Below are positions 32,642-42,802 of a stretch of 64,000 nt of DNA, in pieces. The notes under the pieces are model-generated. The model saw only the letters and a list, made by a program, of their open reading frames with translations. It made no database searches and had not been told where the DNA came from. A program made the position numbers and the translations under genes. The stretch is from Oligella urethralis DSM 7531 (GTDB lineage: Bacteria > Pseudomonadota > Gammaproteobacteria > Burkholderiales > Burkholderiaceae_B), in assembly GCF_000372065.1 (NCBI RefSeq), contig NZ_AQVB01000012.1:1-64000 (forward strand), given 5' to 3'. Numbering within the stretch: the stretch's first letter is position 1; each line of letters starts with the position of its first letter.

Positions 32642-33625
32642 ATGCTTGTCTTTCTTATACGACGCCTCTTTCAGGCAGTGCTAGTAATGTTAGTGGTCAC
32701 ATTACTGGCCTTTGTGCTTTTCCGTTATGTAGGTGACCCGGTCACCATTATGCTAGGCCAAGACGCCACTGAGCTCGACCGCCAAGCCCTACGACAAAGT
32801 CTGGGATTAGATCAATCCTCCATCATACAATTTTGGAACTTTTTATCAAATGCCGCACAAGGTGAATTTGGCTTGTCCCTACGTCAAGGCCAAAGCGTTG
32901 CTGAATTAATTAAAGACCGCCTACCGGCAACGGTTGAACTCTCTGTGATTGCTGCGATCCTAGCCCTTTTTATCGGTTTACCTTTAGGCGTTTATACCGC
33001 ATTAAAACGTAATTCCTGGCTGTCTCAAGCCATTTTGTCTTTTTCCCTCTTAGGCATTTCCTTACCGACTTTTTTGATCGGTATTTTATTAATTTTGGTT
33101 TTTTCTGTGCACCTAGGTTGGCTACCAAGCTATGGTCGTGGCGAGGTATTAAAGCTAGGCTGGTGGAGCACCGGCTTATTTAATTGGGATGGTATTAAGC
33201 ATTTAATACTACCCTCAATTACCCTCTGCTTATTTCAGCTCACCTTAATTTTGCGTTTGGTGCGCTCTGAAATGCTCGAAGTATTGCGTAGCGACTATAT
33301 TAAATTTGCCCGTGCCAGAGGCCTAACACAACGAGCGATTCATTTCGGGCATGCCTTAAAAAATACCATGGTCCCCGTGATTACCATTACCGGCTTACAA
33401 CTAGGTGGGATCATTGCCTTTGCCATTGTCACAGAAACCGTGTTTCAATGGCCTGGTATGGGGCTACTCTTTATGCAAGCAGTGCAATTTGCCGATGTCC
33501 CGGTGATGGCTGCTTATTTATGTTTGATCGCATTGGTCTTTGTGGTGATCAATCTCATTGTTGATTTACTTTACTTTGTGGTTGATCCGCGCCTACGCGT
33601 TAACCTCAACCGCGCAGGAGCATAA
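32642..33625 (+). CDS. Dipeptide-type ABC transporter permease (DppB-like)
   Basis: A 327-residue inner-membrane permease with six membrane segments; the first is FLIRRLFQAVLVMLVVTLLAFVLF. The DppB-type coupling motif with EMLEVLRSDYIKFARARGL is at about residues 210-230, before the last segments. Start ATG 32642 is chosen because the family begins MxxFLIRR; an earlier in-frame start adds 12 residues. It ends two bases before the second permease. Confidence 0.92.
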   Translation: MLVFLIRRLFQAVLVMLVVTLLAFVLFRYVGDPVTIMLGQDATELDRQALRQSLGLDQSSIIQFWNFLSNAAQGEFGLSLRQGQSVAELIKDRLPATVELSVIAAILALFIGLPLGVYTALKRNSWLSQAILSFSLLGISLPTFLIGILLILVFSVHLGWLPSYGRGEVLKLGWWSTGLFNWDGIKHLILPSITLCLFQLTLILRLVRSEMLEVLRSDYIKFARARGLTQRAIHFGHALKNTMVPVITITGLQLGGIIAFAIVTETVFQWPGMGLLFMQAVQFADVPVMAAYLCLIALVFVVINLIVDLLYFVVDPRLRVNLNRAGA

Positions 33626-33627
33626 TC

Positions 33628-34539
33628 ATGAGTGCCCTAAAACGATTTTGGGATAGCGACTTAGCTTGGTCTTGGCGTCATACCCCTACCGCTATTTTCG
33701 GTGCGCTTGTCACTTTCGTGTTGTTTGTAGGTGCCTTTGGTGCCCCGTGGTTAGCGCCACACAACCCCTTTGACTTAGCTGCCATTGATTTATTTGATGC
33801 CCTCCTACCACCGGCTTGGGAAGCCGACGGCAAATTGACGTATCTACTGGGCACTGACAGTCAAGGACGTGATTTATTTTCTTCTCTACTGTACGGCACC
33901 CGTATTTCCCTCTTGATTGGCTTTGCCTCGGTTATCCTGGCGATGGTTATCGGGATTTTGCTGGGGCTAATTGCCGGTTATGCCGGTGGTCGCGTGGAGT
34001 CCTTTATTATGCGCGTGGCCGATGTACAGCTATCATTTCCGGCCATTTTAATTGCCCTCTTAATTGATGGTGTAGCTCGCAGCGTGGTGCCACAGCATAT
34101 GCTAGAGACGATTTCCTTTCCGGTATTGATCGGAGCCATTGCCCTTGCTGGTTGGCCGCAATATGCACGTACCGTACGTGGTTCCACCATTGTGGAAAAA
34201 AACAAAGAGTATGTGCAGGCAGCTAAGGTCATTGGCGTATCCCGACCGCGCATTATGTTGACCCATGTCCTACCGAATGTACTCGGACCGGTCTTAGTCT
34301 TAGCCACAGTGCACTTAGCGACAGCCATTATTACTGAAGCAACCCTATCTTTCTTAGGGGTTGGTGTGCCACCAACTTCGCCCTCCTTGGGTACTTTAAT
34401 TCGTATCGGTAATGACTTTCTTTTCTCCGGCGAATGGTGGATCACGATTTTCCCAGGGCTGATGCTGGTGCTTTTAGTTTTATCAGTTAACTTATTAGGT
34501 GATTGGTTGCGTGATGCGCTCAATCCAAAACTAAACTAG
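33628..34539 (+). CDS. Dipeptide-type ABC transporter permease (DppC-like)
   Basis: A 303-residue permease of the DppC type: a short cytoplasmic start (FWDSDLAWSWRHTPTAIFG), a first membrane segment, the GTDSQGRDLFSSLLYGTRISL region typical of DppC, and the coupling loop IVEKNKEYVQAAKVIGVSRPRI. AGGAG lies before the ATG. It forms the heterodimeric channel with the preceding permease. Confidence 0.92.
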   Translation: MSALKRFWDSDLAWSWRHTPTAIFGALVTFVLFVGAFGAPWLAPHNPFDLAAIDLFDALLPPAWEADGKLTYLLGTDSQGRDLFSSLLYGTRISLLIGFASVILAMVIGILLGLIAGYAGGRVESFIMRVADVQLSFPAILIALLIDGVARSVVPQHMLETISFPVLIGAIALAGWPQYARTVRGSTIVEKNKEYVQAAKVIGVSRPRIMLTHVLPNVLGPVLVLATVHLATAIITEATLSFLGVGVPPTSPSLGTLIRIGNDFLFSGEWWITIFPGLMLVLLVLSVNLLGDWLRDALNPKLN

Positions 34540-34550
34540 GTCTAACCACA

Positions 34551-35522
34551 ATGAGCGCATTATTAGAAGTAAAAAACTTAGAAGTAGAATTTCCTACGCG
34601 ACGCGGCACCTTACGTGCTTTGGACGATGTGTCATTTACCATTAATCGCGGCGAGGTCTTGGGCGTGGTAGGTGAATCGGGTGCAGGTAAATCCCTCACT
34701 GGCGCCTCCATCATCGGTTTATTAGATCCGCCAGGGCGTGTCAGTGGTGGCGAAATCTATCTTGATGGCCGTCGCATTGATCATCTGCCCCTGAAGGAGA
34801 TGCGCAAGATCCGCGGTCGCGAGATCGGTGCCATTTTCCAAGATCCGCTAACCTCACTCAACCCTTTGTATACTGTGGGTCAGCAGCTGACGCAAACCAT
34901 TCAAACGCATTTGGCCTTGACTCATAAGCAAGCCCAAGAGCGTGCCATTGAACTTTTGGAGTCCACCGGCATTCCAGCGGCGCGTGAACGTATTAATCAC
35001 TACCCCCATCAATTCTCTGGCGGTATGCGACAACGCGTGGTCATTGCTTTAGCCTTGGCCGCTGATCCAAAATTAATTATTGCCGATGAACCTACCACGG
35101 CTTTAGATGTGTCCATTCAGGCGCAAATTATTGATTTACTCAAAAAGCTCTGTAAGGAAAATGGCACAGCGGTGATGCTTATCACCCATGATATGGGTGT
35201 GATTGCTGAAACTGCAGACCGTGTTGCGGTGATGTATGCGGGCCGTATTATCGAGATCGGTCCGGTGCAGGATGTGATCCAACATGCTTTACACCCATAC
35301 ACCCATGGCTTAATGCGCTCCATTCCTACGTTGGATCCGACGATTCATGAATTGGAGCAAATACCCGGTAGCATGCCGCGCTTAAACGCCATCCCGCGTG
35401 GCTGCGCATTTAATCCACGTTGTCGCGACGTCTTTGATAAGTGTTTAGCAGAGCGTCCCGATTTAATACCACTGCAAGGACGTGAAGTCGCCTGTTGGTT
35501 ACATGAGGAGGCCAAGGCATGA
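34551..35522 (+). CDS. Dipeptide-type ABC transporter ATPase (DppD-like)
   Basis: A 323-residue ATP-binding subunit. Walker A is GESGAGKSL (about 42-50), the signature is FSGGMRQRV, and Walker B is LIIADEPTTALD. The C-terminal oligopeptide extension contains cysteines in GCAFNPRCRDVFDKC and ACWL, typical of OppD/DppD. It overlaps the next ATPase by four bases (ATGA). Confidence 0.94.
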   Translation: MSALLEVKNLEVEFPTRRGTLRALDDVSFTINRGEVLGVVGESGAGKSLTGASIIGLLDPPGRVSGGEIYLDGRRIDHLPLKEMRKIRGREIGAIFQDPLTSLNPLYTVGQQLTQTIQTHLALTHKQAQERAIELLESTGIPAARERINHYPHQFSGGMRQRVVIALALAADPKLIIADEPTTALDVSIQAQIIDLLKKLCKENGTAVMLITHDMGVIAETADRVAVMYAGRIIEIGPVQDVIQHALHPYTHGLMRSIPTLDPTIHELEQIPGSMPRLNAIPRGCAFNPRCRDVFDKCLAERPDLIPLQGREVACWLHEEAKA

Positions 35523-36511
35523 GTACAGCGCCATTAGTTGAAGTTAAACATATTGCCCGTTATTTTGATGTCTCGCCCCCTTTGCTTGAGCGTCTAATTT
35601 ACCGTCGGCCTAAGGTCTTTTTACGGGCCGTGGATGATGTTAGCTTTAGCCTCAATCGAGGCGAAACCCTCGCCTTAGTGGGGGAGTCAGGCTGTGGTAA
35701 ATCCACGGTAGCCCGTCTACTGACTGGACTCTATGGTCTAAGCAAAGGCAGCATTAAATTTGATGGTCAAGAGCTGTCCACCATGAATGAGCAGCAAATC
35801 AAAACAATGCGTCGCCGGCTACAAATGATTTTCCAAGATCCTTATGCCAGTCTTAATCCGCGCTGGCGTGTCGGCCGCATTATTGCCGAGCCTTTACGCA
35901 CCCATAGTCATTTATCTAAGGCAGAGCAAGAACAGCGAGCCGCAGAGCTGTTGGAGCAGGTTGGGCTAAGTGCCTCTGATATTAATCGCTATCCACATCA
36001 GTTCTCTGGCGGTCAACGACAGCGTATTTCCATTGCTCGTGCCTTAGCCTTAAGACCGGAATTTATTGTCTGTGATGAGCCCACCTCCGCCTTGGATGTG
36101 TCCGTGCAAGCGCAGGTATTGAATCTGATGAAGAAGCTACAACAGGACTTGGGGCTGAGTTATTTATTTATCTCACATAATCTAGCCGTAATTCACCATA
36201 TGGCTGACCGTGTGGGCGTGATGTACTTGGGCAGAATTGTAGAAATTGCGCCGCGCGATGATTTATTTGCCAACCCACGCCATCCCTACACCAAAATGCT
36301 CTTAGGCGCTATTCCTGATATGACAGGTACGGGTAAACGACGGGTACAGGTCGCCGGTGAGGTACCTAATCCCTTAAACCCGCCCACAGGCTGTACCTTT
36401 CATCCGCGCTGCCCCTTAGCTAATGCGCGTTGCAAAGAGGAAGTTCCACGTTTAAGCCAGTTTCAAGGAATAGAAATTGCCTGTCATGCGGTTGAGGAAG
36501 GCAGAGAGTAG
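35519..36511 (+). CDS. Dipeptide-type ABC transporter ATPase (DppF-like)
   Basis: A 330-residue second ATPase. Walker A is GESGCGKST, the signature is FSGGQRQRI, Walker B is [12 protein letters not shown], and the C-terminal cysteine extension is [15 protein letters not shown]. It overlaps the preceding gene at ATGA. The LysR gene begins 11 bases after its stop and may be co-transcribed. Confidence 0.94.
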   Translation: MSTAPLVEVKHIARYFDVSPPLLERLIYRRPKVFLRAVDDVSFSLNRGETLALVGESGCGKSTVARLLTGLYGLSKGSIKFDGQELSTMNEQQIKTMRRRLQMIFQDPYASLNPRWRVGRIIAEPLRTHSHLSKAEQEQRAAELLEQVGLSASDINRYPHQFSGGQRQRISIARALALRPEFIVCDEPTSALDVSVQAQVLNLMKKLQQDLGLSYLFISHNLAVIHHMADRVGVMYLGRIVEIAPRDDLFANPRHPYTKMLLGAIPDMTGTGKRRVQVAGEVPNPLNPPTGCTFHPRCPLANARCKEEVPRLSQFQGIEIACHAVEEGRE

Positions 36512-36522
36512 CAAAAAATCTT

Positions 36523-37470
36523 ATGCGATATTCAGTAACAGCACTTGCTAAGCGTTTGAGGATTATCCATCTACAAATTCTGACGGAAGTCTATCAACAA
36601 GGCTCATTACTCGGCGCATCACGAGTTTTACACATGAGCCAACCGGCGATTAGTAAAGTTATTCGTGATTTAGAGGATTACTTTGAGCAGCCTCTATTTA
36701 TCCGTACTCCGCAAGGTGTCACCCCTACAGACTTTACGCTGTTACTGCTTTCGCACGCCCAAGCATTACAAGGCAACTTAAAGCACCTGACGGATGACTT
36801 AAACACATGGCAATCCGGCCTTTCCGGACGCGTGACGATAGGCAATATGCTGACTGCCTCAGCCAGCTTTGTGCCGCGTGCAGTCATGCGTTTAAAGCAG
36901 TTGGCACCCCGGGTTGATGTGGAAATCAGGGTTGGCACAAATGACAGCCTGTTTCCGGAATTACTCGCCGGAAACTTAGACTTGATGCTGGGCATTTTAC
37001 CGACCACACCTAACCCTCAACTGTCAAAAACAATCCTATATCAGGAGACGCTTAGTATTGTCGCCGGTAGACAAAACCCGCTGGCCGCCGATATTAATCA
37101 ACAGAACTGGATGCAGGATGAATCCATTATCTGGGTGATTCCACCACTTAATACAGCAGTAGGCCAAAGAGTAAGAGAGTTTTTTAACAGCATCGACAGA
37201 GAACTGCCCAAACAAAAGATAGAATCCCTGTCTATCCTGACGAATCTAACTATCTTACTTGAGTCGTCCGCCATTTTAGTGGCGCCCTCTTCCGTCGTTG
37301 AGCGTTTTATTCGTTTAGGTTTAATGGTCGAGCTCTACCAAGAAAATTTCTCTTTAGGCAATATCGGCTATTCACTACCTAAAGACAGACCCATCACACC
37401 CACCACGCAACGCTTAATCGAGCTGCTGCAAACCTCCATTGACAGTAAAAACGATGAGCTGATGAGTTAA
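36523..37470 (+). CDS. LysR-type transcriptional regulator
   Basis: A 315-residue regulator with an N-terminal winged helix-turn-helix (LQILTEVYQQGSLLGASRVLHMSQPAISKVIRDLEDYF, about residues 19-56) and a C-terminal periplasmic-binding-protein-like effector domain. The sequence is of the GbpR/PcaQ type, often controlling sugar or aromatic acid catabolism. It sits between the ABC transporter and the 3-hydroxyanthranilate operon on the same strand. A dyad with LysR-site geometry lies 160 bases after its stop codon, so it probably controls nbaE onward, the ABC operon, or both. Confidence 0.9.
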   Translation: MRYSVTALAKRLRIIHLQILTEVYQQGSLLGASRVLHMSQPAISKVIRDLEDYFEQPLFIRTPQGVTPTDFTLLLLSHAQALQGNLKHLTDDLNTWQSGLSGRVTIGNMLTASASFVPRAVMRLKQLAPRVDVEIRVGTNDSLFPELLAGNLDLMLGILPTTPNPQLSKTILYQETLSIVAGRQNPLAADINQQNWMQDESIIWVIPPLNTAVGQRVREFFNSIDRELPKQKIESLSILTNLTILLESSAILVAPSSVVERFIRLGLMVELYQENFSLGNIGYSLPKDRPITPTTQRLIELLQTSIDSKNDELMS

Positions 37471-37539
37471 TTTGCAAATTTCAAAGTCGGCACATCACCC
37501 ATCTCTACTCAACAGCCCCTATAGCAAAACCTTTTAAGT

Positions 37540-37549
37540 AAAGCGCTTT
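37540..37549. repeat. AAAGCGCTTT palindrome, copy 1
   Basis: A perfect 10-base palindrome in the gap between the LysR gene and nbaE. The same word recurs at 37663-37672 and 43217-43226. Its shape resembles LacI-family operators, but no LacI-type gene is in the window. Confidence 0.45.
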
Positions 37550-37628
37550 TTAGGCATCTCCAAAAAAACGCAAAAATTAGCGTTATCCCCTATAAAACAA
37601 TCACTTAATCTATCAACAGGTATTTCAT

Positions 37629-37653
37629 AATGGTTATCACCGATATAACCATT
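37629..37653. promoter_or_regulatory. Probable LysR operator before nbaE
   Basis: A perfect inverted repeat, AATGGTTAT/ATAACCATT (37629-37637, 37645-37653), is separated by 7 bases. Its centre contains T-N11-A (TATCACCGATATA), the LysR-type box. A TATAAT at 37704-37709 could be the -10; the dyad would then be centred near -75, where LysR proteins bind their recognition site. The link to the adjacent LysR gene is inference. Confidence 0.6.
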
Positions 37654-37662
37654 TGATATACA

Positions 37663-37672
37663 AAAGCGCTTT
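37663..37672. repeat. AAAGCGCTTT palindrome, copy 2
   Basis: Second copy of the palindrome, 10 bases after the LysR dyad and upstream of the presumed nbaE promoter -10. A long T run follows directly. Confidence 0.45.
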
Positions 37673-37756
37673 TTTTTGATTATAGCTTTGATAGCAATAT
37701 TCATATAATCAATTTTAATACCTTAATTTTTCCAAGCCTCGCAAAGGAGGATTATC

Positions 37757-39244
37757 TTGAATCGCTTAACTTTACCTGAATCTTTAAAAATTACTAAAAA
37801 CTATAGTAATGGTAGCTTCATCACGACAGATAAACGCTTCGATAATATCAGTCCGGTGGACGGTGAAAAATTATCTGAAGTTTGTGAAGCCGATAGAGCA
37901 TTGGTTGACGCCACTGTAAAGGCAGCTAAAGAGGCTTTAAATGGTCCTTGGGGCAAGACCACCGTTGAAGAACGCGCTGATTATTTATTCAAAGTAGCAA
38001 ATATCATAGAAAGACGTTACGACGAATTTATTGCTGCCGAGGTTTTAGATACCGGACGTCCTGTTCACCAGGCAAAAGCTTTGGATGTGTATCGTGGTAT
38101 GCATAATCTACGCACTTTTGCGGAAATATTTAAACACGAATACACAACGACAGAGTGCTACGAGTCCAATCTGCCGGATGGTTCACGCTTACTTAATATC
38201 ACCAGACGTAATCCTTTAGGTGTTGTTGTCAGTATCTCCCCATGGAATCTGCCCTTACTGTCCGCCACATGGAAAGCTGCGCCGATTCTTATGGCAGGCA
38301 ACACGGTCATTTGTAAACCGTCCGAGGAAAGCCCTTCCTCTGCCACCTTATTGGCTGAGTGTTTTGATGAGGCCGGCGTGCCACCCGGTGTATTTAATGT
38401 TTTACATGGTTTTGGTAAAGACTCTGCCGGTGCTTTCCTCACAGAAAACCCCGCGATTGATGCCATCACCTTTACCGGCGAATCGGGTACCGGTTCAACC
38501 ATTATGAGAACGGCGGCAGCGGGTGTTAAACCGGTGTCCTTTGAACTAGGTGGCAAAAACGCAGCGATTGTTTTTGAAGATGCCGATTTTGATGCGGCTG
38601 TAGACGGTATTATCCGCTCCAGTTTTACCAACTCCGGACAGGTTTGTCTATGTTCCGAAAGAGTGTTTGTGCAGCGTTCAATCTTCGATAAATTTGTGCA
38701 GGCAATCACTGAAAAAACCGAGCAACTCAAAGTCGGTTGGCCTGAAGACGATCAAGTTTATATGGGCCCGCTGGTTTCTAAAGGTCACCGTGAAAAAGTA
38801 CTGTCCTATATGAAACTTGCTGTTGAAGAGGGAGCAACTGTACATACCGGCGGCATTGTACCTGAGTTCGGCGATGGCCGAGACCGTGGCGCTTATGTTA
38901 GACCAACCATCTGGACCGGCTTAAGTGATGATGCACGCTGCATGCAAGAGGAAATTTTCGGACCGGTCACCCATCTTTCACCTTTTGACACCGAAGAGGA
39001 AGTCATTGCTCGTGCCAATAATACGAATTATGGCTTAGCCGGTGTAATTTGGACCACCAATCTTTCCCGTGCACATCGTGTCGCTCCGCAAATCAACGCC
39101 GGTATTGTCTGGGTCAACCACTGGTTTGCCCGCGACTTAAGAACGCCTTTCGGAGGCAATAAACTCTCCGGAGTCGGTCGTGAAGGCGGTCGCCATTCGA
39201 TGGAGTTCTACAGCAACCTAAGCAATATCAGTATCCGCATTTAG
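37757..39244 (+). CDS. nbaE: 2-aminomuconate 6-semialdehyde dehydrogenase
   Basis: Oxidises 2-aminomuconate 6-semialdehyde to 2-aminomuconate with NAD. A 495-residue aldehyde dehydrogenase. Catalytic C297 (GQVCLC), E263 (FELGGK) and N164 (SPWNLP) are present. R119 sits where the family's carboxylate-binding arginine is expected, which favours this enzyme over general aldehyde dehydrogenases. The start codon is TTG at 37757, fixed by a full AAGGAGG seven bases upstream. It heads an eight-gene operon whose order matches the nba cluster of Pseudomonas fluorescens KU-7 as I recall it, without nbaX. Confidence 0.88.
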   Translation: MNRLTLPESLKITKNYSNGSFITTDKRFDNISPVDGEKLSEVCEADRALVDATVKAAKEALNGPWGKTTVEERADYLFKVANIIERRYDEFIAAEVLDTGRPVHQAKALDVYRGMHNLRTFAEIFKHEYTTTECYESNLPDGSRLLNITRRNPLGVVVSISPWNLPLLSATWKAAPILMAGNTVICKPSEESPSSATLLAECFDEAGVPPGVFNVLHGFGKDSAGAFLTENPAIDAITFTGESGTGSTIMRTAAAGVKPVSFELGGKNAAIVFEDADFDAAVDGIIRSSFTNSGQVCLCSERVFVQRSIFDKFVQAITEKTEQLKVGWPEDDQVYMGPLVSKGHREKVLSYMKLAVEEGATVHTGGIVPEFGDGRDRGAYVRPTIWTGLSDDARCMQEEIFGPVTHLSPFDTEEEVIARANNTNYGLAGVIWTTNLSRAHRVAPQINAGIVWVNHWFARDLRTPFGGNKLSGVGREGGRHSMEFYSNLSNISIRI

Positions 39245-39258
39245 AAATAAGGTTAATT

Positions 39259-40050
39259 ATGACTACAGTATTAGAACTTGCTGATCAGTTAGTAACAGCA
39301 GAAAAAAGCAAACAAGCCATTTCTCCAATCGCTGAGCAAATCAAAGCCATCGCCGGCAATGATGATGCCTTAAAGATTGCTTATGAGATTCAACAGCTGA
39401 ATCTACAACGTCGCCTTGACGCAGGTGCTCGCATCGTCGGTAAAAAGATTGGTTTAACCTCTTTAGCCGTGCAGCAGCAGCTCGGTGTAGACCAACCGGA
39501 TTATGGTTCTATTTTCGCTGAAAGCGCCTATGGTACACACGAAGTCGTGGACGGTTCTCAATGGATTCAACCTAAGGCCGAAGCAGAGATCGCCTTTGTA
39601 CTTTCCAAAGACTTAGACAAAGAGCATCACACCTTTGCCGACCTTATTTCATCGATTGACTATGCTTTAGCTGCTATTGAAATCGTTGACAGTCGAATTG
39701 CCGACTGGAAAATTTCCCTACTGGATACCGTAGCCGACAATGCCTCCTACGCTGCTTTCGTTTTAGGTGGTCGACCTGTACCACTACGTAAGTTAGATCT
39801 AAGTCGCTGCGGCATGTATATGGAACGTCAAGGCTTGGAAGTCTCTGTAGGCGCCGGTGTGAATTGTCTCGGCAACCCCCTAAATGCCGCCGTATGGTTA
39901 GCCAACCGTATGGTTGCTATGGGCACACCGCTCAAAGCCGGTGATATTTTACTTAGCGGTGCTTTAGGTCCTATGGTCAATCTGGGTCGTCAAGAATCTT
40001 TAACAGCCCACATCGAAGGCTTAGGCTCAGTCACATTAATTATTGAATAG
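39259..40050 (+). CDS. nbaH: 2-oxopent-4-enoate hydratase
   Basis: Adds water to 2-oxopent-4-enoate to give 4-hydroxy-2-oxovalerate. A 263-residue member of the MhpD-type hydratase/decarboxylase family. Segments [35 protein letters not shown] (metal ligands), [16 protein letters not shown] and [10 protein letters not shown] agree closely with MhpD. This separates it from the paralogous decarboxylase at 42041, which has the [17 protein letters not shown] version. AAGG lies before the ATG. Confidence 0.85.
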   Translation: MTTVLELADQLVTAEKSKQAISPIAEQIKAIAGNDDALKIAYEIQQLNLQRRLDAGARIVGKKIGLTSLAVQQQLGVDQPDYGSIFAESAYGTHEVVDGSQWIQPKAEAEIAFVLSKDLDKEHHTFADLISSIDYALAAIEIVDSRIADWKISLLDTVADNASYAAFVLGGRPVPLRKLDLSRCGMYMERQGLEVSVGAGVNCLGNPLNAAVWLANRMVAMGTPLKAGDILLSGALGPMVNLGRQESLTAHIEGLGSVTLIIE

Positions 40051-40058
40051 AGAATATT

Positions 40059-40997
40059 ATGTCTAATCAAAAAATTGCCGTTGCCATTATCGGCTCAGGA
40101 AACATCGGTTCCGATCTGATGTACAAAATCCTTCGTCAATCCAAACATCAAGAAGTCGTTGCGATGGTCGGTATTGATCCTGCTTCTGAAGGCTTAAGTC
40201 GTGCCAAGTCACGTGGTATTGAAGCCATTGATAGCGGTATCGACGGCTTGGTGAATTCTGCGCAGTTTAAAAATATCAAAATCGCTTACGACGCGACCAG
40301 TGCCGGCGCTCATCACAAACACAATGAGATCCTACAAGCACATGGTGTGCGTGTTGTGGATCTGACTCCCGCCGCTATCGGCCCTTATCTGATTCCTCCG
40401 GTAAATAGTGATGCGCATATCGGCGCTCCCAATATCAATATGGTGACTTGCGGCGGTCAAGCAACCATTCCGATGGTACATGCGGTATCACGTGTTACAC
40501 CGGTTAACTATGCCGAGATTGTGGCTTCTATTTCCAGTAAATCCGCCGGTCCGGGTACTCGTGCCAATATTGATGAATTTACCGAAACCACTTCCAAAGC
40601 AATTGTAGAGGTAGGCGGTGCTGAAAACGGTAAGGCCATTATTATTTTAAATCCGGCCGAACCGCCTTTAGTAATGCGCGACACAGTCTACTGTTGTGTT
40701 GCAGCAGATGCCGATGAAGAAGCGATCACGGCCTCTATTCTGGAAATGGAAAAATCAGTGCAGCAATACGTACCGGGTTACTCACTTAAACAAGCACCTC
40801 AATTCGACAATATTAAATTGAATCGTGCGGACGTTATTCCGGGTAACACTGCCACTGAAATTAAAAAAGTATCAATCTTCCTGGAAGTGATCGGCGCCGG
40901 ATTTTACTTACCTGAATACGCCGGTAACTTAGACATTATGACCAGCGCAGCGATGAGTGTCGGTGACCGCATCGCCAGTCATCTATTAGCAAAGTAA
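40059..40997 (+). CDS. nbaJ: Acetaldehyde dehydrogenase (acylating)
   Basis: Converts acetaldehyde, CoA and NAD to acetyl-CoA, channelled from the aldolase partner encoded next. 312 residues; Rossmann start [14 protein letters not shown], catalytic cysteine in [12 protein letters not shown] (about residue 130), and [21 protein letters not shown]. Length and motifs match the MhpF/DmpF/BphJ group. The pair nbaJ-nbaI is 12 bases apart, as usual for this bifunctional complex. Confidence 0.93.
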   Translation: MSNQKIAVAIIGSGNIGSDLMYKILRQSKHQEVVAMVGIDPASEGLSRAKSRGIEAIDSGIDGLVNSAQFKNIKIAYDATSAGAHHKHNEILQAHGVRVVDLTPAAIGPYLIPPVNSDAHIGAPNINMVTCGGQATIPMVHAVSRVTPVNYAEIVASISSKSAGPGTRANIDEFTETTSKAIVEVGGAENGKAIIILNPAEPPLVMRDTVYCCVAADADEEAITASILEMEKSVQQYVPGYSLKQAPQFDNIKLNRADVIPGNTATEIKKVSIFLEVIGAGFYLPEYAGNLDIMTSAAMSVGDRIASHLLAK

Positions 40998-41009
40998 TCG
41001 GAGAAAAAC

Positions 41010-42041
41010 ATGAGTTTTGATAAACAGAAAAAAATCTATATCTCTGATGTAACCCTCAGAGACGGCATGCATGCAATTCGTCACCAGTACAGTATTGAGC
41101 AGGCCAAAGCCATTGCTCAAGCCTTAGATATCGCGGGCGTTGACAGCATTGAAGTAGCTCACGGTGACGGCTTAAAGGGTTCAAGCTTTAACTACGGCTT
41201 TGGTGCCCACACCGATCTTGAATGGATTGAAGCGGTGGCCGGCGTGGTAAAAAATGCCAAAATCGCTACCCTGCTTTTACCCGGTATCGGTACGATTCAT
41301 GACTTAAAAGCGGCCTTTGATGCCGGTGCCACCGTGGTGCGCGTAGCAACTCACTCGACCGAAGCCGATATTTCCAAACAGCATATTGAATATGCCCGTC
41401 ACTTAGGTATGGATACCGTTGGCTTTCTTATGATGAGCCATATGAATACACCTGAAAAACTGGCCCTGGAAGCTAAGAAAATGGAAGACTATGGTGCCGA
41501 AACCGTTTATGTGGTGGATTCCGGCGGTGCCATGAATATGTACGATATTGCCGATCGTGTTAAAGCCTTTAGAGATGTTTTAAAACCGGAAACTCAGATT
41601 GGTATCCATGCACATCATAACTTAGGCTTAGGCGTTGCCAACAGCATTGTCGCTGTTGAGCATGGTTGTGACCGTGTTGACGCCAGTTTAACCGGTATGG
41701 GTGCCGGTGCCGGCAATGCACCGTTAGAGGTCTTTATCGCTGCCGTCGACCGTATGGGATTAAACCACGGTTGTGATGTTAGAGCCTTAATTGACGCAGC
41801 TGAAGATTTAGTACGTCCGCTACAGGAACGTCCGGTCAGAGTGGATCGTGAAACCTTGGCACTGGGTTATGCCGGTGTTTATTCCAGCTTTTTACGTCAC
41901 AGTGAAGCAGCGGCAGAACGTTATGGTTTATCTGCTTTCGATATCTTGGTTGAATTGGGTCGTCGCGGCATGGTCGGCGGTCAGGAAGACATGATTGTAG
42001 ATGTTTGCTTGGATATGTTGAAGAAAAAGGAAGAAGCCTAA
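41010..42041 (+). CDS. nbaI: 4-hydroxy-2-oxovalerate aldolase
   Basis: Cleaves 4-hydroxy-2-oxovalerate to pyruvate and acetaldehyde. A 343-residue metal-dependent aldolase of the HMGL-like family (DmpG/MhpE). The N-terminal [14 protein letters not shown] carries the catalytic arginine-aspartate pair. The metal histidines are in [15 protein letters not shown]. The C-terminal communication domain with [14 protein letters not shown] contacts the dehydrogenase. Its TAA stop overlaps the next ATG (TAATG). Confidence 0.94.
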   Translation: MSFDKQKKIYISDVTLRDGMHAIRHQYSIEQAKAIAQALDIAGVDSIEVAHGDGLKGSSFNYGFGAHTDLEWIEAVAGVVKNAKIATLLLPGIGTIHDLKAAFDAGATVVRVATHSTEADISKQHIEYARHLGMDTVGFLMMSHMNTPEKLALEAKKMEDYGAETVYVVDSGGAMNMYDIADRVKAFRDVLKPETQIGIHAHHNLGLGVANSIVAVEHGCDRVDASLTGMGAGAGNAPLEVFIAAVDRMGLNHGCDVRALIDAAEDLVRPLQERPVRVDRETLALGYAGVYSSFLRHSEAAAERYGLSAFDILVELGRRGMVGGQEDMIVDVCLDMLKKKEEA

Positions 42042-42802
42042 TGGATCACCAAACTATTGCTAAAAAATTAGCTGATGCTGCCGCTCAGGCTCAAGCGGTT
42101 GAACAGTTTCCGGCGAATGCGTTTAATTTAAAAGAAGCCTACGACATTCAACGCTTGGTCATTGCTGAGCGTGTTAAAAACGGACACCCTATCTGCGGCA
42201 TCAAAATGGGCTTTACCAGCCGCGCCAAAATGGATCAAATGGGTGTTCATGATTTGATTTGGGGTCTTTTAACCACAGATATGTTAATTGAAGACGGCAG
42301 TGAAATTGATCTGGATAAATTCGTTCACCCTCGGGTTGAGCCCGAAGTATGTTTTTTAATTAAAAAAGACATTGATCGCCATTTAACTGCCTTGGAACTG
42401 GTTGATTATATTGAGGCTGTTGCACCGGCCCTTGAAATCATCGACTCCAGATTTCAGAACTTTAAATTTGATTTAAATAATGTGGTTGCCGACAACTGCT
42501 CATCGTCCAGCTTTGTGGTCGGCAACTGGTCACGTGACTTCAATGCAATTAATAACGCCTATGTCGGCTTAAGCATTAACGGTCGTGTCAGACAAGGTGG
42601 CTCCACAGCAGGTATTTTAGGCAATCCGTTACGCTCAGTCGTTCAATGCTCACGCTTATTGGCGGAGCGTGAAGAAGTGTTGCCGGCCGGTAGCTTTTTA
42701 ATGGCGGGCGCTGCGACACCGGCTGAAGCGCTAAGTAAGGGTGACTTTGTTGAAATCGATATTAACGGACTCGGCAAAGCCTGTTTTCATGTTGGAGCTT
42801 AA
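42041..42802 (+). CDS. nbaG: 4-oxalocrotonate decarboxylase
   Basis: Decarboxylates 4-oxalocrotonate to 2-oxopent-4-enoate. 253 residues from the ATG overlapping the aldolase stop; the longer frame upstream lies inside the aldolase gene. [44 protein letters not shown] and ILGNPLRSV agree with the DmpH/XylI/AmnE decarboxylases. It forms a complex with the hydratase in related pathways. The swap of names between the two paralogues is the main risk; motifs favour this reading. Confidence 0.83.
   Translation: MDHQTIAKKLADAAAQAQAVEQFPANAFNLKEAYDIQRLVIAERVKNGHPICGIKMGFTSRAKMDQMGVHDLIWGLLTTDMLIEDGSEIDLDKFVHPRVEPEVCFLIKKDIDRHLTALELVDYIEAVAPALEIIDSRFQNFKFDLNNVVADNCSSSSFVVGNWSRDFNAINNAYVGLSINGRVRQGGSTAGILGNPLRSVVQCSRLLAEREEVLPAGSFLMAGAATPAEALSKGDFVEIDINGLGKACFHVGA

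Noticed and set aside
33978-34523. 181-residue minus-strand open frame inside the permease gene
   Set aside because: It lies opposite a complete DppC-like gene and has no ribosome site or recognisable motif.
39259-40050. Naming this gene the 4-oxalocrotonate decarboxylase
   Set aside because: Its motifs ([24 protein letters not shown]) match the MhpD hydratase better; the decarboxylase motifs are in the gene at 42041.
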